This document shows positions 1-4,817 of a DNA stretch of 7,070 bases, in pieces. Source of the stretch: an uncultured Lachnospiraceae bacterium (GTDB taxonomy: Bacteria; Bacillota; Clostridia; Lachnospirales; Lachnospiraceae); the NCBI GenBank assembly GCA_910589635.1, contig CAJUTD010000063.1:1-7070 (forward strand), written 5' to 3'. How positions within the stretch are numbered: position 1 is the first letter of the stretch; each line of letters starts with the position of its first letter. The position numbers were made by a program, and so were the translations under genes. The notes under the pieces were generated by a model that was not told the origin of the DNA, did no database searches, and saw nothing but the letters and a program-made list of their open reading frames with translations.

Positions 1-59
1 ATACAGTCCTTGGAGAGGGACTATAAACACTACTACTATATAATACGAGGAGAATTATT

Positions 60-965
60 ATGCCAATATCATTGTATGAGGCAATCTGGATTTTTTTGAT
101 ATATGCATTTTTGGGCTGGGTTTGCGAGGTGGCTTTTGCTGCATTCCGTTCTCATTCATTTGTAAACAGGGGATTCCTCAATGGCCCTCTTTGTCCAGTT
201 TATGGTTTTGGGGTTTTGGCGGTTATTGTTATTTTATATCCTCTGAGGCATAACTTCTTTTTATTGTTTTTCGGTTCTTTTGTCCTTGTATCTGCAATTG
301 AGTTTTTTACTGGTTTTTTGTTAGAGAAGCTTTTTCATAATAAATGGTGGGATTATTCGGAGAGGAAATTTAATATCCGAGGATATATCTGTCCATTATT
401 TTCACTCCTTTGGGGTCTAGGCTGTACGCTTGTACTAAAAGTGTTTCACCCCATAGTGTATCGGGGGATTCGTCTTTTGCCCCAATTGCCGGGCGCTATC
501 GCACTTTTTATTTTATGTCTGGTATCTGCGGTGGATTTATCCATTACTGTGGCAAACATTCTCCGATTTAACGAAAGACTACAGCTTTTGGATGAAATTG
601 CCGGCAAGATTAAAGTCATCTCCGATGAAATTGGAGAAAATATATATGAAGGCGTTTCGGTTGCCGTGGAAAAGGGCGGGGAATTAAAGGAGAACATCTA
701 TGAGGGTGTGACAGTTGCTGTGGAAAAAGGCGAGGAGCTCAGAGAGAGCTTTGATATCAAGGCGGCGGAGATAAAGAATGCCCTCCTTGAGAAGAAAGCA
801 GAGCGCTTAAAGCTCCAGCAACAGTATAACCGCTTGTTATCAGAAAATGTCAGTTTTGGCATGAAGCGTATTATGCGGGCGTTTCCCCGCATGAAATCAA
901 ATGCTTACCAAGAAGCTTTGTTAAAATGGAAACATTATTGGGGGGATAAGCGACGGAAGTTATAA
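60..965 (+). CDS. Multi-pass membrane protein, putative ABC-transporter type IV (CmpB, PF06541) family
   Basis: This encodes a 301-residue inner-membrane protein of unknown precise role. The N-terminal 175 residues show about five hydrophobic segments (roughly 7-28, 43-62, 65-88, 107-128, 144-168). They carry features I associate with the PF06541 family: a FLGWVCE motif after the first helix, NRGFLNGPLCPVYGFG near 36-51, the WWDYS..KFNIRGYICP stretch near 96-112, and a later WGLG. The family name is historical and transport has not been shown for it in general. The remaining 130 residues form a charged, probably cytoplasmic tail, with an 18-residue tandem repeat at 193-228 and a likely coiled coil at about 228-262, ending in a basic KDKRRK-like tip (GDKRRKL). 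The start is supported by GAGGAGA at 47-53, six bases before the ATG. No ATP-binding partner is seen nearby, and a terminator follows, so it is transcriptionally separate from the downstream genes. A TATAAA at 22-27 could be its -10, but any -35 lies outside the window. Confidence 0.8.
   Translation: MPISLYEAIWIFLIYAFLGWVCEVAFAAFRSHSFVNRGFLNGPLCPVYGFGVLAVIVILYPLRHNFFLLFFGSFVLVSAIEFFTGFLLEKLFHNKWWDYSERKFNIRGYICPLFSLLWGLGCTLVLKVFHPIVYRGIRLLPQLPGAIALFILCLVSAVDLSITVANILRFNERLQLLDEIAGKIKVISDEIGENIYEGVSVAVEKGGELKENIYEGVTVAVEKGEELRESFDIKAAEIKNALLEKKAERLKLQQQYNRLLSENVSFGMKRIMRAFPRMKSNAYQEALLKWKHYWGDKRRKL
636..743 (+). repeat. Two-copy 54-bp in-frame tandem repeat (18 residues per copy) in the membrane protein tail
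   Basis: Copies lie at 636-689 and 690-743 and encode ENIYEGVSVAVEKGGELK and ENIYEGVTVAVEKGEELR (residues 193-210 and 211-228). By hand count 15 of 18 residues are identical, with the three differences S/T, G/E and K/R, while only about 38 of 54 bases match. Most base differences are at third positions, so the duplication is old and the peptide appears to have been kept by selection. The heptad-like hydrophobic spacing fits an amphipathic helix. Confidence 0.85.
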
Positions 966-989
966 AAATAAATTCTGGAAACAAGGAAT

Positions 990-1033
990 AAACTGCCTTA
1001 ATCGTACGACAATACGGTTGAGGCAGTTTTGTC
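990..1033 (+). terminator. Strong intrinsic terminator after the membrane protein gene
   Basis: The left arm 990-1006 and right arm 1013-1029 pair over all 17 positions (15 Watson-Crick and two G-U pairs) around the 6-base loop CGACAA. The sequence then continues as a TTTT tract and a T-rich stretch. It starts 24 bases after the stop codon at 963-965. The AAA that begins the stem and the following TTT also extend the pairing. It separates this transcription unit from the next gene. Confidence 0.92.
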
Positions 1034-1068
1034 TATATAAATCTTTTTCTTTCGCTAAATTTTCCGGC

Positions 1069-1098
1069 AAAATCTTAAATTATTGCTACAATCTTAAA
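1069..1098 (+). promoter_or_regulatory. Direct-repeat operator upstream of the 1156-residue surface protein gene
   Basis: Two copies of an 11-bp element, AAAATCTTAAA at 1069-1079 and ACAATCTTAAA at 1088-1098, are phased 19 bp apart (start to start), close to two helical turns. GCTACAA (1085-1091) overlaps the second copy. A matching arrangement lies at 4714-4743 ahead of the next gene. It sits just upstream of a promoter with a poor -35, which is the usual place for an activator dimer. Direct repeats of this general form (compare AAC-TTAA half-sites) recall LytTR-family sites, but those usually repeat every 21-22 bp, so the regulator family is only a guess. Confidence 0.6.
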
Positions 1099-1107
1099 AG
1101 AATACTA

Positions 1108-1136
1108 TATTTTGCGTAAATAATCCTTGCTAAAAT
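1108..1136 (+). promoter_or_regulatory. Extended -10 promoter for the surface protein gene
   Basis: TAAAAT at 1131-1136 is preceded by TGC, giving an extended -10 (TGCTAAAAT). At 16-18 bp spacing no good -35 is seen (TATTTT at 1108-1113 is the nearest fit), so the promoter looks activator-dependent. The core TTGCTAAAATTAA aligns base for base, with one change, to TTGCTATAATTAA at the next gene. The predicted transcript starts near 1143, giving a leader of about 30 bases. Confidence 0.6.
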
Positions 1137-1174
1137 TAATTATTATTACAATCGGCGTAAAAGGAGGATAAAGC

Positions 1175-4100
1175 ATGAAGAAGAAAATATTAGCTATGGT
1201 ATTGAGCCTGGCTATGGCAGTCACTATGCTGCCGGCGGCGTCAGTGCAAGCGGAAGGCGGCGTTACGACGGCTGCGGCAACGCAATTGTCAGAACAGGCG
1301 GCAGATTTTGGACCGCAGGCAACAACAGTTAGTTCGAGTGGAACTACAGGAGATAGGAATCTGGAATCCATTAGGGACGCAAAGTGGGAACCGAAAGGGA
1401 ATATGGGAAATCTGTCAACTTATGTTCCTGGTAATCAAGGATGGGGAAACTGGGGCATGCAGGTTCCAGCAGAAAATTATTATTATGTGCAATACGACTG
1501 GGCACAAGCCGTTACAACAAACTGGATGCAGCTTTACTGGTGGGATGATAACGGTGGATTAGGTGCACCTGCCGAATTGAAGATTTTATACAAAGACGCA
1601 AATAGTGTTTCCGGTGATGATGCAGTCTGGAAAGAAGCTGCAATGATAACAGATTTTAGCACTGCCAAAGCATTGGGACAGTACAATGTGATTAAGTTTG
1701 AAGAGATTTCAGCAAAATCCATTCGTCTTGCCATGCAAAAACGTGTACCGGATGCTGAGCGTCCTTCTATTAATGGAATTGGTATCTGTCGCTGGAAGGT
1801 TATGGAAGCTCTCTCAGATGACGATAAGGATAAAGCTGCATTAACTTTGCCGGAAAAGACAGATGAAGATTTTTCGCTTCCAGCTACTACGTTAAGCGGA
1901 AAATCCCTTACATGGGAATCTTCAGATCCAACTACGATAACGGTTGAAGGTAATACAGCAAAGGTCGCCAAGGTAAATGCTGAGACAGCTGTTACAATGA
2001 CGGCTAAAGTAAATGGAGAAGTTTTTAAAACTATTATAGTCAAAGTTATGCCGTCTGCTGAGAAGATCGACCTTGCAACAATTACTGTGCCGGGTTATCC
2101 GTATACTACGGAATATAATGGAGCGGATCAATGGCCTGTAGGAGTAGGTCAGGTAATAGTTGGTGACGTTACATTAAGAGAATGGACGAATTATACCTGT
2201 AGCGGAACTTTTCAGTCACTGGGCGTAAAAAATGCAGGAGAAAGAACGGTTATTCTCACGGCAAAGGAAGGCGACAAGCTCTGTACTGGAAGTAAAACAT
2301 TGACTTATACGATTACTCCTAAAGCATTGGCCGATGAAAATGTTACATTAGAGCAGGAAGAATATACATATGTGGAAGGCGCGGTAATGGAACCTGCAGT
2401 AACTGTGAAAGTGACATTGAACGGAGAAGAGACAACATTAGAAAAAGACACAGATTACACAGTAACATACAGCAACAATACTGCACCAGGAGCTGGAACA
2501 GTAACAGTAACAGGCAAAGGCAATTTCGGCGGTACCATTCAGAAGAGTTTTTCCATCAATGAGGCAGGAAAGACAGCGATAGGGGCGGCAGAAGTTACAT
2601 TGGAGAAAGATGTTTACTTAGAGACCGGCGCGGCTATTGAACCTGGCGTTACATCTGTTGTTTTAGGTGAGAAGGCTCTGGTAAAAGACACAGATTATAC
2701 GGTGTCATATATTAACAATGAAGTTCCGGGAACCGCAGAGGTTGTGATTGCCGGCAAAGGCGATTATACAGGAAGTGTGAAGAAAACCTTTACAATTCAG
2801 AAAGACTTGAATAAGGCGGATGTTACCTTTACCAATAACGGTATCTATGAATATACGGGAGAGGCAATTGCCCCTGTTATCCAGGTTGTAAAATATGGCG
2901 GCAAAGACTTAGCATACAATGTAGATTGGGTGCCGGTAATGCCGGAGGGTGAAGTAATCAATCCCGGCGTATACGAGATGGGTATCACATCCGAAGGGAT
3001 CACAGGCAATGCCTGCGGCGGAAGCAAGACCGTTACATTCAAGGTTGTGAAGAGATTGACGGAAGCAGACGTTACGGTAAATGGCGAGTACATGCAGACG
3101 GGGGCTCAGATTAAGCCTGACATTACCGTCAAAGTAACCTTAAAAGAAGATGGGCAGGATGTTGAAAAGACATTAGTAAAAGATACAGATTACACGGTAG
3201 AATACGGTGAGAATAATACCGTAGGAGAAGAAGCGGGAACGGTAATTGTCAAAGGTAAGGGAGATTACACCGGAACTGTAACTAAGAAATTCGCTATCAA
3301 AGAAGACCCTAGTTTCAATGATAAGATTGATTTAGGCAGGGTTGCGGTAACATTCCCCAATGAGGGCAAATATGAATATACAGGTGCAGAGATTCAGCCG
3401 ATAGCAACAGTAAAAGACGGTGAGGCATCATTGGCTTATGGAAGTGATTTTACAGCAGAGTATCCGCAAGATGTAACGAGCGTGGGCGAAAAGTCAGTGA
3501 CTGTTAATCCTGGAAGCAATGGCAAGTACAGGAACAGTAAGACAGCGGTTTATGAGATTAAGGCAAGGACGCTGACAGACAGCAATGCGCAAGTGACCCT
3601 TACGATGCCTGAAAATGTAGAGGAAGGCACACAGATTAAGCCGGAAGTGTCAGTGAAAGTGACAGTCAACAATTATGCAAATGAGTGGTATCAGGAAGGA
3701 AATGCAACCATCACCCATGATCTTGTAAAAGATACAGATTACACAGTAGAATATGGCGAGAATAAGACGCCGGGCGCAGATGCGGGTTCTGTAACCATTA
3801 CAGGAAAAGGAAATTTTACCGGAAGCGTAGTAAAGAAATTTGATATCCCTGGCTCCGGGCAGGAAGTGACAAAGACGGATTTGAAAGATGCAGTCATTAC
3901 AGTTCCAAACTGTACTTACAATAAAAAGGCACAGACTCCGGCTGTCACAGTAAATCTGGGAGACAAAACTTTAGTAAAAGATACAGATTATACTGTTTCT
4001 TATGCTAACAATACCAATGCCGGAACGGCAAAGGTGATTATTACTGCCAAAGAGGGCAGCGCTTATAGCGGAACGGCAGAGAAGAGTTTTACAATCAATA

Positions 4101-4645
4101 AAGCGAATGCTACAATTAAGGCAAAGAACATCACCAAGACGGCCGGCGAGAAGAACTTTAGTTTTGGCGCTTCTGTGAACAGTGGTGGGAAATTGAGTTA
4201 CAAATCGTCGAAAACAAAGGTTATCAAAGTTGTTAAAGGCAAGGCTCAGATAACTGGCGTTGGAACATCAAAGATAACCATATCGGCAGCAGCTACAGCA
4301 AATTATAAGGCGGCTACTAAGACAATAAATATTAAGGTTAATAAGCCTAAGAAAGCAACGCTTTCCAAAGTTGAGAGCAAGAAGTCCGGCCAGTTGAAAA
4401 TATCCTGGAAGAAGGATGCGAAAGCAGCAGGCTACAAAGTAATCTATTCCACCGATAAGAAGTTCAAGAACAAAAAAGTTACCAAGACTGTCACGATTAA
4501 GAAGAATAAGACTGTCAGCAAGACCATCAAGAAGCTGAAAAAAGGCAAGAAATATTATGTAAAAGTATGTTCTTATGCAAAGATTGGTAAGAAAGAAGTT
4601 CTTGGCAGTTACAGTAAGGTGAAGAGTGTGAAGATTAAGAAATAG
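1175..4645 (+). CDS. Secreted multi-module surface protein with F5/8C-like binding module, Ig-like repeats and lysine-rich FN3-like tail
   Basis: This encodes 1156 residues, exported and probably wall-associated. Residues 1-26 are a Sec signal peptide (MKKK, hydrophobic core, likely cleavage VQA/E); there is no lipobox. Residues about 62-211 resemble a discoidin/F5-8 type C carbohydrate-binding module, with YYVQYDWAQ, LYWWDDNGG and a closing GIGICRWKV. About 212-297 looks like an atrophied bacterial Ig domain (ITV/LTWESSDPTTI pattern). Residues 298-976 hold about eight beta-rich modules of 70-95 residues; five of them carry DTDYTV (425, 505, 670, 853, 936). About 977-1056 is another Ig-like domain, and 1057-1156 is an FN3-like domain (SWKKDAKAAGYKVIYS, KGKKYYVKV) in which 36 of 100 residues are lysine by hand count. 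I see no LPXTG motif, C-terminal membrane anchor or catalytic domain. The start has AAGGAGG at 1161-1167, seven bases upstream. A role as glycan-binding adhesin or scaffold is inferred from architecture only. Confidence 0.88.
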   Translation: MKKKILAMVLSLAMAVTMLPAASVQAEGGVTTAAATQLSEQAADFGPQATTVSSSGTTGDRNLESIRDAKWEPKGNMGNLSTYVPGNQGWGNWGMQVPAENYYYVQYDWAQAVTTNWMQLYWWDDNGGLGAPAELKILYKDANSVSGDDAVWKEAAMITDFSTAKALGQYNVIKFEEISAKSIRLAMQKRVPDAERPSINGIGICRWKVMEALSDDDKDKAALTLPEKTDEDFSLPATTLSGKSLTWESSDPTTITVEGNTAKVAKVNAETAVTMTAKVNGEVFKTIIVKVMPSAEKIDLATITVPGYPYTTEYNGADQWPVGVGQVIVGDVTLREWTNYTCSGTFQSLGVKNAGERTVILTAKEGDKLCTGSKTLTYTITPKALADENVTLEQEEYTYVEGAVMEPAVTVKVTLNGEETTLEKDTDYTVTYSNNTAPGAGTVTVTGKGNFGGTIQKSFSINEAGKTAIGAAEVTLEKDVYLETGAAIEPGVTSVVLGEKALVKDTDYTVSYINNEVPGTAEVVIAGKGDYTGSVKKTFTIQKDLNKADVTFTNNGIYEYTGEAIAPVIQVVKYGGKDLAYNVDWVPVMPEGEVINPGVYEMGITSEGITGNACGGSKTVTFKVVKRLTEADVTVNGEYMQTGAQIKPDITVKVTLKEDGQDVEKTLVKDTDYTVEYGENNTVGEEAGTVIVKGKGDYTGTVTKKFAIKEDPSFNDKIDLGRVAVTFPNEGKYEYTGAEIQPIATVKDGEASLAYGSDFTAEYPQDVTSVGEKSVTVNPGSNGKYRNSKTAVYEIKARTLTDSNAQVTLTMPENVEEGTQIKPEVSVKVTVNNYANEWYQEGNATITHDLVKDTDYTVEYGENKTPGADAGSVTITGKGNFTGSVVKKFDIPGSGQEVTKTDLKDAVITVPNCTYNKKAQTPAVTVNLGDKTLVKDTDYTVSYANNTNAGTAKVIITAKEGSAYSGTAEKSFTINKANATIKAKNITKTAGEKNFSFGASVNSGGKLSYKSSKTKVIKVVKGKAQITGVGTSKITISAAATANYKAATKTINIKVNKPKKATLSKVESKKSGQLKISWKKDAKAAGYKVIYSTDKKFKNKKVTKTVTIKKNKTVSKTIKKLKKGKKYYVKVCSYAKIGKKEVLGSYSKVKSVKIKK
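2324..4102 (+). repeat. Tandem Ig-like/MBG-like modules encoding the DTDYTV repeats
   Basis: Residues 384-976 form seven consecutive modules: about 384-463, 472-543, 545-626, 628-710, 717-797, 798-892 and 898-976. The full type reads roughly 'VTV..Y..TG..I.P..TVKV..G...LVKDTDYTV.Y..N..PG.AGTV.ITGKG.YTG...K.F.I'. Modules 1, 2, 4, 6 and 7 have DTDYTV. Modules 3 and 5 are a second type with YEYTG(E/A)(A/E)I and no DTDYTV. Recurrent stretches such as GTAAAAGAYACAGATTAYAC are nearly identical in DNA (near 2681, 3176, 3725 and 3974), which suggests growth by duplication or recombination. The modules resemble widespread clostridial surface repeats, for which no enzymatic role is known. Confidence 0.8.
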
Positions 4646-4673
4646 AGATTTCGTGGACGAACACGGTAAAAGG

Positions 4674-4698
4674 CCGCTCCTGTTGGGAGCGGTTTTTT
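4674..4698 (+). terminator. Intrinsic terminator after the surface protein gene
   Basis: CCGCTCC (4674-4680) pairs perfectly with GGAGCGG (4686-4692) around the loop TGTTG, followed directly by six T residues (4693-4698). It begins 29 bases after the TAG stop (4643-4645). It makes it likely that the downstream glycosidase gene relies on its own promoter. Confidence 0.92.
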
Positions 4699-4713
4699 GC
4701 TGCATGCAATTCC

Positions 4714-4743
4714 ATAACCTTAAATATCTGCTACAACCTTAAA
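4714..4743 (+). promoter_or_regulatory. Direct-repeat operator upstream of the GH127 gene
   Basis: ATAACCTTAAA at 4714-4724 and ACAACCTTAAA at 4733-4743 are phased 19 bp apart, with GCTACAA at 4730-4736 overlapping the second copy. The layout matches 1069-1098 exactly. The one variable core base is T in both half-sites there and C in both half-sites here, so the two halves have changed together. The binding protein is not encoded in the window. Confidence 0.6.
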
Positions 4744-4753
4744 AAAGTGTCAT

Positions 4754-4781
4754 TTAGCAGGTTCAAAATAGTTGCTATAAT
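4754..4781 (+). promoter_or_regulatory. Extended -10 promoter for the GH127 gene
   Basis: A perfect TATAAT at 4776-4781 is preceded by TGC, giving an extended -10 (TGCTATAAT). A weak -35, TTAGCA at 4754-4759, lies 16 bp upstream and matches TTGACA at four of six bases. The -10 starts 40 bp after the ACCTTAAA core of the second direct repeat (4736), the same distance as at the preceding gene (1091 to 1131). Confidence 0.68.
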
Positions 4782-4803
4782 TAAAATCATTATGAGAAGT
4801 GAA

Positions 4804-4810
4804 AAGGAGG
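4804..4810 (+). promoter_or_regulatory. Ribosome binding site that decides the GH127 start
   Basis: AAGGAGG lies seven bases before the ATG at 4818, the same spacing as AAGGAGG (1161-1167) before 1175. An in-frame ATG at 4812 would be only one base from this site, so 4818 is the better start and gives the expected MKRR signal-peptide N-terminus. Confidence 0.85.
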
Positions 4811-4817
4811 AATGAGG

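Noticed and set aside
5..22. Short inverted repeat AGTCC/GGACT at the window start
   Set aside because: Only five to six pairs with an 8-base loop and no T tract; it could be the end of something upstream of the window, but it is too weak to call a terminator or riboswitch.
39..44. Perfect TATAAT just before the first gene
   Set aside because: A transcript from it would begin near 51, inside the GAGGAGA ribosome binding site (47-53), and no -35 is seen at the right distance; it is more likely chance in an AT-rich leader.
1534..2043. Long minus-strand open frame (169 codons) inside the surface protein gene
   Set aside because: It is antisense to a well-supported coding frame, has a composition typical of a shadow of Thr/Val-rich code, and has no ribosome binding site or recognisable domain.
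4268..4705. Minus-strand open frame of 145 codons across the end of the surface protein gene and its terminator
   Set aside because: The Leu/Phe-rich translation is what the reverse strand of lysine-rich code gives, and its start lies just beyond the terminator hairpin; not a gene.
1069..4743. The paired direct repeats as ends of a mobile element bracketing the surface protein gene
   Set aside because: Each site sits at the same distance from its own promoter and start codon, there is no transposase or target duplication, and the repeat sequences differ in parallel at both half-sites, which fits operators better than transposon ends.
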